Origin: an uncultured Mycobacteriaceae bacterium
GTDB taxonomy: Bacteria > Actinomycetota > Actinomycetes > Mycobacteriales > Mycobacteriaceae
Direction of reading: 5' to 3'
Length of the DNA: 48,576 nt
NCBI GenBank assembly: GCA_902826815.1
Contig: CADEGF010000055.1
Span: forward strand, 1 to 48,576
Shown: in pieces, positions 25,918-33,181 of the stretch
Layout of the letters: every line of letters begins with the position of its first letter
Position numbering within the stretch: position 1 is the stretch's first letter
Translations under genes and position numbers: made by a program
Notes under the pieces: model-generated
What the model saw: the letters and a program-made list of their open reading frames with translations, nothing else
What the model was told of the DNA's origin: nothing
The model's database searches: none

Positions 25918-26565
25918 ATGTCCTCGGAAACCTCGAACGGGATGTCCCGCCGCGAGGAGTTGCTGGCAGTAGCCACCAAATTGTTCGCCGGGCGGGGCTA
26001 CCACGGCACCAGGATGGACGACGTCGCCGACGCCGTCGGACTGAACAAGGCGACGGTGTATCACTATTACGCCAGCAAGTCGCTGATTCTCTACGACATC
26101 TACAAGGGCGCCGCCGACTTCACCGTCGCCGCACTGCACGACGACCCGTCGGCATCGGCCCGCGAGACCATCTACCACTTCACCCGCAGGCTCTTGGTGG
26201 GCATCGCGGGCGACCTCGAGCGCGCGGCGGTCTACTTCCAGGAGGGTCCGTACATCACCGAGTGGTTCACCGAGGAGCAGGTGGCCTACATCCGTGAGAA
26301 GGAAACCCAGGTCTACGAACACGTGCGCGACGTCATCGACCGTGGCATCGCCAGCGGCGAGTTCTACGACTGCGACTCCCACGTGTTGGCGCTCGGCTAC
26401 ATCGGGATGACGCTCGGTTCCTACCGCTGGTTGCGCCCGCAGGGCAGGCGCACCGCCCAGGAGATCGCCGCCGAATTCAGCACCGCCCTTCTCCGTGGAC
26501 TGATCCGGGACGAAACCGTCCGGGTGAAGGAGCCGCTCGGCCTGCGCGTCGATGAGCACCGATAG
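25918..26565 (+). CDS. TetR/AcrR family regulator (Rv0158-like)
   Basis: This 215-residue TetR-type regulator has its DNA-binding domain at residues 9-58: RREELLAVATKLFAGRGYHGTRMDDVADAVG and LNKATVYHYYASKSLILYDIY. The all-helical ligand domain contains AVYFQEGPYITEWFTEEQVAYIREKE, similar to KstR2- and Rv0158-type regulators of lipid or CoA metabolism. Its position after the pnt genes matches Rv0158. Inverted repeats at 25865-25898 suggest autoregulation. The accessory transport cassette begins downstream, but a separate promoter probably serves it. The ligand is unknown. Confidence 0.9.
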   Translation: MSSETSNGMSRREELLAVATKLFAGRGYHGTRMDDVADAVGLNKATVYHYYASKSLILYDIYKGAADFTVAALHDDPSASARETIYHFTRRLLVGIAGDLERAAVYFQEGPYITEWFTEEQVAYIREKETQVYEHVRDVIDRGIASGEFYDCDSHVLALGYIGMTLGSYRWLRPQGRRTAQEIAAEFSTALLRGLIRDETVRVKEPLGLRVDEHR

Positions 26566-26598
26566 CCCGTATTGGCGCTAGCGCTATTCATGCTCTTA

Positions 26599-26655
26599 CG
26601 GCATCAAGTAATGCCGGAATGGGCTTGGACAGGTATCGCACTCGCTCCATACCTT
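26599..26655 (+). promoter_or_regulatory. Candidate promoter and inverted repeat before tctC
   Basis: CGGCAT-CAAGTA-ATGCCG (26599-26616) is a perfect 6-bp dyad. It is followed by TTGGAC (26625-26630) as a possible -35 element and CATACC or TACCTT (26648-26655) as a possible -10. CACTC (26639-26643) and GAGTG (26659-26663) resemble the inner arms of the 31599-31635 operator but are in outward order. This is the only intergenic space before the transporter operon, so its promoter should be here. Confidence 0.35.
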
Positions 26656-26716
26656 AGTGAGTGACGACGGCCACATCGGCCGTTCGACCTGTTCCACGAC
26701 ACAGGAGTGAATACGC

Positions 26717-27736
26717 ATGCTTACCGCTTTGCGCCGAACCCATGCCCGTGCCGGCTTGGCGGCGGCGACCGCCGTGGCCGGAGTCGTATTGACCGCCTGC
26801 AGCGGTGGCGTCCAAACCACTACCGGCAGCGGCGGCGAAGGGGGCTGGCCGTCGGGCACGGTCGAGATGTACGTCGGCGCCTCGGCAGGTGGCTCGAGCG
26901 ACCTGATCAGCCGAGCAGTGTCGAAGGGCCTGTCCGACGATCTCGGCGCATCCTTCCCGGTCATCAACCGGGAGGGCGCCAACGGCGCGCTGGCCGCGGC
27001 GGAGGTGGCCAAGGCGAAGCCGGACGGCTCGGTGATCGCCATTCAGAACGCCTCGCTGTTCGCGATCACCCCGCTCGCGGTCGCCCAGGACGAGGTCACC
27101 AAGATCGACGACTTCGACCTCGTCTACGGCGTCTCCCGCGACGACTACGTGTTGGTCACCAACCCGGCGAGCGGCTTCAAGACGCTGAAGGATCTCGAGA
27201 ACGCCAACCGGGTGATCCGCTACGGCACCACCGGTGTCGGTACCGGGGCCCAGCTGGCCGCCGCGCTGCTGTTCAAAACGACGAATGTGGAATCTCAGCC
27301 GGTCCCGTTCGACGGTGGCGCGCCTGCGCTTGCCGCCCTGCTCGGCAACCAGATCGATGTGGCCTCGCTTCAGGTCGGCGAGGCGATCGAGAACGTCCAG
27401 GCGGGCAAGCTGATTCCGCTGTCGGTGTTCGGGCCGGAGCGCATCGAGTACCTGCCTGACGTCCCGACCGCCAAGGAGCAGGGTCTTGACGTCGAGGTGG
27501 CTCAGTACCGGTTCATGACGACGCCGAAGGGCACCCCGCAGGACGTCAAGGACAAGCTCGTCGAAGGCATGAAGGCGACGTTCGAGACCGAGGAGTACAA
27601 GTCGTTCAACAAGCAGAACAGCCTGACGCCGATGGAGCAGCCGGGTGACGAGGTGCTCACACAGTTGCAGGCCGACCAGAAGCGCTACGCCGACCTGGTC
27701 AAGCAGTACGGTATCGACCTGCGCGCTCAGGGCTGA
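26717..27736 (+). CDS. tctC: Tripartite tricarboxylate transporter substrate-binding lipoprotein (TctC)
   Basis: This is a 339-residue extracytoplasmic solute receptor. The signal peptide ends in a lipobox (VVLTAC), with Cys28 as the lipidated residue. The mature protein has the Bug/TctC pattern: MYVGASAGGSSDLISRAVS near the N-terminus, NREGANGALAAAEVAKAKPDG, GTTGVGTGAQLAAALLF, and VPFDGGAPALAALLGNQIDVA. Such proteins bind carboxylates, including tricarboxylates and aldarates. AGGAG lies 9 bases before the ATG. It is the first gene of tctC-tctB-tctA. The nearby dehydratase suggests a sugar diacid as ligand, but this is inference. Confidence 0.93.
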   Translation: MLTALRRTHARAGLAAATAVAGVVLTACSGGVQTTTGSGGEGGWPSGTVEMYVGASAGGSSDLISRAVSKGLSDDLGASFPVINREGANGALAAAEVAKAKPDGSVIAIQNASLFAITPLAVAQDEVTKIDDFDLVYGVSRDDYVLVTNPASGFKTLKDLENANRVIRYGTTGVGTGAQLAAALLFKTTNVESQPVPFDGGAPALAALLGNQIDVASLQVGEAIENVQAGKLIPLSVFGPERIEYLPDVPTAKEQGLDVEVAQYRFMTTPKGTPQDVKDKLVEGMKATFETEEYKSFNKQNSLTPMEQPGDEVLTQLQADQKRYADLVKQYGIDLRAQG

Positions 27737-27746
27737 GCAGGCGGCC

Positions 27747-28283
27747 ATGAACACCGAAGAGACGCATCCGCATTCAGGCGACATCCTCGCCGAGATCGAG
27801 GCCGAGGTCGCCCAGGAGCTCGAGGAGGAGCGGCCGCCGCAGGGCGGGCCGATCTACCAGACGGTGGGTGCGCTGGTCGGCATCGCGATCGGCGTCGTCG
27901 GTGCGGTGCTGTCCTACGGCTACGGCATCGGGTCCGTTGAGAAGCCCGGCGGTGGCATGTGGCCGTTCATCGTGAGCGTGGTGATCGCCGCGCTGTCGGC
28001 GGTGCTGCTCGTGACGGGCCGCAAGCTGACCGACAGCGAGGCGTTCACCCGCAGCAGCGTGCTGCCGCTCGTCGGCGCCATCACGTTCGTCGCGTTCGGT
28101 CTTCTCATGCCGGTGACCGGCTTCGAAATACCGGGATTCATCCTCTGCGTGGTCTGGTTGCGCTTCCTCGGTGGCGAGAGCTGGCGCAACACGGCGGTGA
28201 TCAGCGTTGTCACCGTCGCGGCCTTCTATGCTCTGTTTCTCTACGGCTTGCGGATTCCGCTGCCTCACCTGATCGCGTTCTAA
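27747..28283 (+). CDS. tctB: Tripartite tricarboxylate transporter small membrane subunit (TctB)
   Basis: This is a 178-residue small permease subunit. An acidic cytoplasmic N-terminus (about 1-35, rich in Glu) precedes four hydrophobic helices at about 37-60, 70-90, 100-128 and 138-175. PGGGMWPFIVSVVIAALSAVLLV is typical of the family. The ATG at 27747 is 10 bp after the tctC stop; the open frame extends upstream only within tctC in another frame. The tctA gene starts 4 bp after its stop. Confidence 0.9.
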   Translation: MNTEETHPHSGDILAEIEAEVAQELEEERPPQGGPIYQTVGALVGIAIGVVGAVLSYGYGIGSVEKPGGGMWPFIVSVVIAALSAVLLVTGRKLTDSEAFTRSSVLPLVGAITFVAFGLLMPVTGFEIPGFILCVVWLRFLGGESWRNTAVISVVTVAAFYALFLYGLRIPLPHLIAF

Positions 28284-28287
28284 GCCA

Positions 28288-29973
28288 ATGGATTTCACCG
28301 CATTTCTAGACGGGTTCGCGGTCGTCACCGAGCCGAAGAACCTGCTCTACTGCCTCATCGGCGTGTTGATCGGGATGATCATCGGTGTGCTGCCAGGCCT
28401 CGGCCCCGCGGCGACGATCGCGATCCTGCTGCCGATTACCTACACCATCGATCCGGTGTCGGCGATCATCATGCTGGCGGGCATCTACTACGGCGCCCAG
28501 TACGGCGGCACCATCACCTCGGTGCTGTTACGACTGCCTGGTGAGGCATCGTCGGTGGTGACGGTGTTCGACGGCTTCGCACTTGCCAAACAGGGCAAGG
28601 CAGGCACAGCACTTGGTATCGCCGCGATCGGATCCTTTGTGGGCGCGACGATTTCGATTATCGGACTCACCCTGCTCGCCCCGGTGGTGGCCAGTGTCGC
28701 ACTGGACTTCGGGCCGCCGGAGTACGCCGCGCTTGCGCTGCTCGGTGTGCTGCTGGTCGCGACGATCGGCAGCGGCAACCATCTGAAGGCGTTGATCGCA
28801 GGCGCAGTCGGACTGCTGTTTGCGACGGTGGGACGGGACAGTTTCACCGGTGCGTCCCGCTTCACGTTCGACAGCCTTCAACTCGCCGACGGCATTGACT
28901 TCGTCGTCGTCGCAATGGGTTTGTTCGGTGTCGGTGAGATCCTGTACAACCTCGAGCAACGGCACGGCAAGCGGCAGGAACCCGCCACCGTCGGCAACGT
29001 GTGGCCGTCGCGCAAGGATCTCAAGCAGTCATCGGGGGCCATCGGACGCGGTTCGGTCATCGGCTTCGCGCTGGGCGTACTGCCGGGTGGCGGCGCGGTG
29101 CTCTCCTCGATCGTCGCCTATGCCACCGAGAAGCGCCGCTCGAAGACACCAGAGCGGTTCGGCCGCGGCGCGATAGAGGGGGTCGCGGCGCCGGAAACCG
29201 CCAACAACGCGGCGGCTACGTCGTCGTTCATCCCGCTGCTGACGATCGGCCTGCCCGCGAACGCCTCGATGGCGATGTTGTTCGGCGCCCTGTTGATCCT
29301 CGGTGTCTCGCCCGGCCCGCAGCTGGTCGACGAGCACCCGGACGTGTTCTGGGGCGTGATCAACTCGATGTACATCGGCAACGTGCTACTGCTGATCCTC
29401 AGTATTCCCTTGGTGGGCCTGTTCGTTCGCATCCTGCGGGTCCGCCCCGCGATCCTGGCTCCGATCACCGCACTGATCACCATTCTGGGCGTCTACACCA
29501 TCAACAACTCGACCTTCGACATCTTCTTGATGGTGGTGTTCGGTGTCATCGGCTACCTGATGAAGAAGGCGGGCTTCGACCCCGGCCCGATGGTGTTGGC
29601 GTTCGTCCTCGGATCGATCATCGAGTCGAGCACAAGGCGGTCGATGCTGATGTTCGGCGGGGACCCAACGGATTTCATCACCCGACCGATATCAGGGTCG
29701 ATCCTGGCGATCTTCGTCGCCCTCGCACTGCTTCCGCTGGTGCGGGCGCTCATCAAGCGCCGTCGGTCAGGCGCGGCCGGCGTCGAGCCGAAGCCGGGTG
29801 TTGCCGAGGTGCAGGCGCATGGCGGCGCGGGCGACGTCGGGGTCACCGGCGATGACCGCGACGGCGATCCCGTCGTGCTCCCTGCGGACGCGGTCGACGT
29901 GGCCGGTGTCGGTGAGCGAGTACGCGTCCCCGAGTCGGGTGCGCGGCAGCATGATCATCATCGGCCCGAGTGA
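28288..29973 (+). CDS. tctA: Tripartite tricarboxylate transporter large permease (TctA) with an aberrant C-terminal tail
   Basis: This is the large permease, about 12 helices. The family core is clear: GVLPGLGPAATIAILLP near the N-terminus, AGIYYGAQYGGTITSVLLR, LGVLPGGGAVLSSIVAY in the second half, and GLPANASMAMLFGALLILG. Homologous sequence ends at about residue 493 with LVRALIKRRRSG, where TctA proteins normally stop. The frame continues for about 68 more residues, rich in Gly, Asp and Val, which are simply the antisense of the convergent GntR gene. The genes overlap by 207 bp. A lost stop codon is the simplest reading; a frameshift or base error near 29760 is the alternative. Confidence 0.88.
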   Translation: MDFTAFLDGFAVVTEPKNLLYCLIGVLIGMIIGVLPGLGPAATIAILLPITYTIDPVSAIIMLAGIYYGAQYGGTITSVLLRLPGEASSVVTVFDGFALAKQGKAGTALGIAAIGSFVGATISIIGLTLLAPVVASVALDFGPPEYAALALLGVLLVATIGSGNHLKALIAGAVGLLFATVGRDSFTGASRFTFDSLQLADGIDFVVVAMGLFGVGEILYNLEQRHGKRQEPATVGNVWPSRKDLKQSSGAIGRGSVIGFALGVLPGGGAVLSSIVAYATEKRRSKTPERFGRGAIEGVAAPETANNAAATSSFIPLLTIGLPANASMAMLFGALLILGVSPGPQLVDEHPDVFWGVINSMYIGNVLLLILSIPLVGLFVRILRVRPAILAPITALITILGVYTINNSTFDIFLMVVFGVIGYLMKKAGFDPGPMVLAFVLGSIIESSTRRSMLMFGGDPTDFITRPISGSILAIFVALALLPLVRALIKRRRSGAAGVEPKPGVAEVQAHGGAGDVGVTGDDRDGDPVVLPADAVDVAGVGERVRVPESGARQHDHHRPE

Positions 29974-30453
29974 GTCGAGCAGGCCGAGGTAGAACCGGTT
30001 ACCGCTGGCGGCGGCGACTGCACGGTGGAAGTTGAAGTCGGCCTCGACGGCGTCTTCGGGTGCGGCGGCGACGAACGCCTCCATCGCCGCCGTCACCGAC
30101 TCGCGGCCCGACGGGGTGATGCGGGCAGCGGCCAGTGCGGCGGCCTCGCATTCGACGCCGACGCGAAAGTCGATCATGTCGAGCACGTCGTGATGTGTGC
30201 GGATGGCCGCGGATTCGACGGTGAAAGAAGTGGGCTCCGGCATGGCGAGCACGAAAGAGCCTCGGCCCTGGAAGGTTTCGACGAGTCCTTCGGCGCGTAG
30301 CCGGGTGACGGCCTCGCGGATGACCGTCCTGGAGACCTGGTAGGCGTCGATGAGCTCGGCCTCCGACGGCAGCTTATGGCCCGGCGGGAGGTCGCCAGTG
30401 AGGATCTTGTCCTTCAGCCCGGCGACCACCCGCTGCGCCAGCGTCGTTGTCAT
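29767..30453 (-). CDS. GntR family regulator, FadR subfamily (FCD domain)
   Basis: This is a 228-residue regulator. The N-terminal winged helix (about 5-70) contains LKDKILTGDLPPGHKLPSEAEL and VSRTVIREAVTRLRAEGLV, the standard GntR pattern. The C-terminal FCD helical domain (about 85-215) binds an acid or sugar-acid ligand through a metal site; FRVGVECEAAALAA and DFNFHRAVAAASGN match that fold. It lies 10 bp downstream of the dehydratase gene, so the two form one operon, and it probably acts at the 31599-31635 palindrome. Its last 207 bp are overlapped antisense by the extended tctA frame. Confidence 0.92.
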   Translation of the reverse strand: MTTTLAQRVVAGLKDKILTGDLPPGHKLPSEAELIDAYQVSRTVIREAVTRLRAEGLVETFQGRGSFVLAMPEPTSFTVESAAIRTHHDVLDMIDFRVGVECEAAALAAARITPSGRESVTAAMEAFVAAAPEDAVEADFNFHRAVAAASGNRFYLGLLDSLGPMMIMLPRTRLGDAYSLTDTGHVDRVRREHDGIAVAVIAGDPDVARAAMRLHLGNTRLRLDAGRA

Positions 30454-30463
30454 CGGCGGAACG

Positions 30464-31585
30464 TCATCGCGTGCCGATCGAGGCGCTCTCCTTGGTCAGC
30501 GCCCGCATCCGGTCGCTGAGCGTGAACCCGAGGCCGGGCCGGTCGGGCAGCCACATCCGGCCGTCGCGGATCTCGATGCGCTCGTTGAAGAGCGGGTTGA
30601 GCCACTCGAAGTGCTCGACCCACGGTTCGGTGGGATACGTTGCGGCCAGGTGCAAGTGGATCTCCATCGCATAATGCGGGGCGAGTGCCAATCCGGCGTG
30701 CGACGCCATGGTCGCGAAGCGAAGGAACGGGGTGATGCCACCCATCCGCGGAGCGTCGGGCTGCACGAAGCCGCGATAGCCCGCGTCGAGTAGCGCCATG
30801 TGCTCGGGCACCGACGTCAGCATCTCGCCGGTCGCGATCGGCGTGTCGAAGGTGTGGCTGAGGTCGGCGTGCCCGACGGCGTCCCACGCGTCGAGCGGCT
30901 CCTCGATCCATACCAGGTCGAACTCCTCGAGTTCCCGGCACATCCGCTTCGCGCGGGCCCGGTCCCACTGTTGGTTGGCGTCGACCATGAACGGGGTGTC
31001 GCCGAGGTGTTCCCGGATGGCGGCGACGCGCTCGAGGTCGGTCTTCCAATCCGGTTGGCCGACTTTGATTTTGATGCCGCCGATGCCCGATTCGAGCGAG
31101 GCGGACGCCTTCTCCTTGATCTCATCGACCGACGCCTGCAGGAAGCCGCCGGAGGTGTTGTAGACCTGGCAGGAGTCGCGGTGGGCGCCGATCAGCTTGG
31201 CGAGTGGGAGGTTCGCGCGGCGGGCCTTGAGATCCCACAGCGCGACGTCGAGTGCCGCGATGGCCTGGGTGGCGACGCCGGAGCGGCCGACGGATGCGCC
31301 TGCCCACAGCAGCGATTGGTAGATACGGTCGATGTCAGAGGGGTCCTGGCCGATCGCGACGTCGGCGACCTCCTGCAGATGAGCAAACTGGGCCCGCCCG
31401 CCCGCGCGCTTCGAGTAGCTGAATCCCATGCCCGCGAGGCCCTGTTCGGTGCTGACCTCCGCGAACAACAGGACCGTCTCGGTCAGCGGCTTCTGCCTGC
31501 CGGTGAGCACCTTGGCGTCGCTGACGGGATTGTCGAGCGGAAGCACGACGTGGGAGAGCGTGAGATGGCGGATCTGGTCGGACAT
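30464..31585 (-). CDS. Enolase-superfamily dehydratase, L-talarate/galactarate dehydratase-like
   Basis: This 373-residue mandelate racemase-subgroup enzyme dehydrates acid sugars after abstracting the proton alpha to the carboxylate. Catalytic and metal positions are all visible: the KIK motif (Lys172, Lys174), Asp202 in FMVDANQQW, Glu228 in WIEEPLD, Glu254 in ATGEM, and His304 in LAPHYAMEIH. The spacing Asp-26-Glu-26-Glu and the Lys and His positions match Salmonella L-talarate/galactarate dehydratase (Lys197, Asp226, Glu252, Glu278, His328, from memory) with a near-constant offset. It heads an operon with the GntR regulator. The exact substrate (talarate, galactarate or another aldarate) is unproven. 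Confidence 0.88.
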   Translation of the reverse strand: MSDQIRHLTLSHVVLPLDNPVSDAKVLTGRQKPLTETVLLFAEVSTEQGLAGMGFSYSKRAGGRAQFAHLQEVADVAIGQDPSDIDRIYQSLLWAGASVGRSGVATQAIAALDVALWDLKARRANLPLAKLIGAHRDSCQVYNTSGGFLQASVDEIKEKASASLESGIGGIKIKVGQPDWKTDLERVAAIREHLGDTPFMVDANQQWDRARAKRMCRELEEFDLVWIEEPLDAWDAVGHADLSHTFDTPIATGEMLTSVPEHMALLDAGYRGFVQPDAPRMGGITPFLRFATMASHAGLALAPHYAMEIHLHLAATYPTEPWVEHFEWLNPLFNERIEIRDGRMWLPDRPGLGFTLSDRMRALTKESASIGTR

Positions 31586-31598
31586 GAGACTCCGATAT

Positions 31599-31635
31599 CA
31601 CTAGTATGACGAGTGGTGCACTCATCATACAAGTG
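31599..31635. promoter_or_regulatory. Large near-perfect palindrome, probable GntR operator
   Basis: The core spans 31604-31630 (27 bp): GTATGA-C-GAGTG, three central bases, then CACTC-A-TCATAC, so 22 of 24 arm bases pair. Weaker pairing extends to CACT (31599-31602) and AGTG (31632-31635). It lies 13 bp upstream of the dehydratase ATG in the divergent region with the TB18.5-like gene. Its size and GntR-encoding operon point to autoregulation by the 29767-30453 protein. No exact second copy was seen before tctC. Confidence 0.65.
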
Positions 31636-31650
31636 GCTAGAACCGTTGTA

Positions 31651-31675
31651 CATAGGCCGATAGGCTGGGCCTATG
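31651..31675 (+). promoter_or_regulatory. Inverted repeat covering the start codon of the TB18.5-like gene
   Basis: CATAGGCC (31651-31658) pairs perfectly with GGCCTATG (31668-31675) around a 9-base spacer. The 3' arm contains the ATG at 31673. In RNA, this stem would bury the start codon; in DNA it could be an operator. No SD is visible within it. Confidence 0.4.
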
Positions 31676-32113
31676 CCGTTGGTGAGCAAGACTGTGGAGG
31701 TCGACGCGTCCGCGGAGTCGATCATGGCGATCGTCGCGGACTTCGAGGCGTACCCGGAGTGGAACGAGGAGATCAAGGGCTGCTGGGTGCTGGCCCGCTA
31801 CGAGGATGGGCGACCCAGCCAGCTGCGGCTCGATGTGGTCGTCCAGGGCCAGTCGGGCACCTTCATCACGGCGGTCTACTACCCGACGCCGAACGAGATC
31901 TACACGGTGCTGCAGCAGGGCGACCACTTCGACAAGCAGGAGCAGAAGTTCTCGGTCGTGCCGATGGGACCGACGTCGCTGCTGACCGTCGACCTCGACG
32001 TGGAGACCAAGCTGCCGTTCCCGAAGCCGATGGTGAAGAAGGCCATCGGGGACACGCTCGACTACCTCGCGGGCAACCTCAAGGACCGCGCCGAGCAGCT
32101 CGCCGCGAAGTAG
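31673..32113 (+). CDS. SRPBCC/START-like lipid-binding-fold protein (TB18.5 / Rv0164-like)
   Basis: This 146-residue protein has the polyketide cyclase/dehydrase (START-like) fold. It opens PLVSKTVEVDASAESIMAIVADFEAYPEWNEEIKG, the family signature, and continues WVLARYEDGRPSQLRLDVVVQG. The start and much of the sequence match my memory of M. tuberculosis TB18.5 (Rv0164), a culture-filtrate antigen next to mce1R. The fold binds hydrophobic ligands, so a link to lipid handling by the adjacent mce1 locus is possible but unproven. The start codon is in a hairpin-forming repeat. It diverges from the dehydratase operon. Confidence 0.88.
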   Translation: MPLVSKTVEVDASAESIMAIVADFEAYPEWNEEIKGCWVLARYEDGRPSQLRLDVVVQGQSGTFITAVYYPTPNEIYTVLQQGDHFDKQEQKFSVVPMGPTSLLTVDLDVETKLPFPKPMVKKAIGDTLDYLAGNLKDRAEQLAAK

Positions 32114-32139
32114 GAGCCTGCTGAATTTGAGAATTTTGG

Positions 32140-32224
32140 GGCGGGGTGCCTCAGAGCGCTCTGTGGCGCGTGTGTGAAGCCAGACCCTGGGGTCGGCACG
32201 AGGGTCACCCCGCCATCAACGAGT
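32140..32224. other. Potential structured element in a convergent intergenic region
   Basis: GGCGGGGTG (32140-32148) can pair with CACCCCGCC (32216-32224). Inside lie the palindrome CAGAGCGCTCTG (32152-32163) and the dyad GACC-CTGG-GGTC (32183-32194), giving a possible three-way junction. It lies in the 267-bp gap between the TB18.5-like gene and mce1R, which converge. It may be a terminator for both or a small structured RNA; no promoter was identified. The rest of the gap (to 32380) holds nothing recognisable. Confidence 0.35.
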
Positions 32225-32380
32225 GTGCGACGACGGTGGGACGGACGCAAGGATTAATTTAGGCAATGGCCCAGGCCGTGCCGAATGCCCGCTCGGACAG
32301 GTGACCGTAGCCACCGCCGAATGTGCACTCACTGCGATAAATCGGCCACAGAATCGCACTGGTTGCACGCTCGCGAGCGC

Positions 32381-33073
32381 TCAGCTCCAGATACCGGTTT
32401 CCTCTAGACGCTCGGTCAGCCGACGTGCGCCGTCGTCGAACTGCCAGCGCGTCAGCCGGACCACCTCGGCGACATCACGACGACGCAGCGCCGCGATCAA
32501 CTGGCGGTGGTTCTCCACGGCTTCAGTGCCCCACTGCGGGTCGGCCGCGTAGATGAGCGGCGGCATGTAGCGGGCGACGTGCAGAAGAAACCAGGCCAGC
32601 TTGATTCGGCCCGTCGTGTGGTTGAGGGATCGGTGGAATCGGAACTCGGCAGCCGCGATGGCCTCGGCCGCCCCCGTCTCGACGGTTCCGGCGAGCTCGT
32701 CGTTGAGCCGTTCCAACTCGGCGATCTCGTCGGCGGTGATCCGCTCGGTCGCGGCCGCCGCGAGCTCCTTGGCGATCGTGGACTGCAACCAGAAGATGTC
32801 CTCGACGTCGCGTCGGCTCAGCGGCGCCACGACGTGGCCCCGATGCGGCTCCTGCAGCACCATGCCCTCACCGCGCAGCGTGCGCAGCGCCTCGCGGACC
32901 GGAGTGATGCTCACGCCGAGCCCGGCGGCGGTCTCGTCGAGCCGGATGAAGGTGCCCGGCAACAACGTCCCCGACATGATGGCGGCCCTCAGATGGCCGG
33001 CGACCTCGTCGGACATCTGCTCGCGTCGCACTGCACGTCGCGGGCGGTAAACAGGCTTCGCCGGTGCGTTCAC
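32381..33073 (-). CDS. mce1R: Mce1R, GntR-family repressor of the mce1 operon
   Basis: This 230-residue FadR-type regulator has a basic N-terminus (YRPRRAVRREQMSDEVAGHLRAAI), a winged helix with LDETAAGLGVSITPVREALRTLRGEGMV, and an FCD helical domain (AAAEFRFHRSLNHTTGRIKLAWFLLHVARYMPP). It matches my memory of Rv0165c closely and sits divergent to fadD5 as in M. tuberculosis, where Mce1R represses mce1 and is thought to respond to fatty acids. The start is GTG 33071-33073 with GGAGG only 3 bp upstream. It ends near the TB18.5-like gene's 3' side. The likely operator is at 33138-33156. Confidence 0.92.
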   Translation of the reverse strand: MNAPAKPVYRPRRAVRREQMSDEVAGHLRAAIMSGTLLPGTFIRLDETAAGLGVSITPVREALRTLRGEGMVLQEPHRGHVVAPLSRRDVEDIFWLQSTIAKELAAAATERITADEIAELERLNDELAGTVETGAAEAIAAAEFRFHRSLNHTTGRIKLAWFLLHVARYMPPLIYAADPQWGTEAVENHRQLIAALRRRDVAEVVRLTRWQFDDGARRLTERLEETGIWS

Positions 33074-33091
33074 TCGCCTCCATTCGGGGGG

Positions 33092-33120
33092 TTGTCCCGT
33101 GACCGCCTAGGCCATAGTGT
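33092..33120 (+). promoter_or_regulatory. Candidate fadD5-mce1 promoter
   Basis: TTGTCC (33092-33097) and TAGTGT (33115-33120) are separated by 17 bp. They fit a -35 box and a mycobacterial TANNNT -10 box. Transcription would start at about 33127, giving a 55-base leader ahead of the fadD5 TTG. The likely operator lies inside that leader. Confidence 0.45.
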
Positions 33121-33137
33121 GACCCTCGCACCTCAAT

Positions 33138-33156
33138 GTTTGATCAAATGTCAAAC
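33138..33156. promoter_or_regulatory. Probable Mce1R operator
   Basis: GTTTGA (33138-33143) and TCAAAC (33151-33156) form perfect 6-bp arms with a 7-bp spacer, overlapping the palindrome TTTGATCAAA (33139-33148). It is just downstream of the candidate promoter and upstream of the fadD5 SD, a position where a bound repressor would block transcription. It is also about 65 bp from the divergent mce1R start. Confidence 0.5.
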
Positions 33157-33181
33157 CTGCGCAAGCCGGGAGCTCCTGCCG

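Noticed and set aside
25777-26559. Long minus-strand extension of the 36-residue gene
   Set aside because: It is antisense to the TetR gene. The strong SD is placed for the ATG at 25776, so only the short form is supported.
32507-33181. N-terminal extension of fadD5 across mce1R
   Set aside because: The extension is the antisense of mce1R. The TTG at 33182 has an SD and gives an N-terminus like that of known FadD5.
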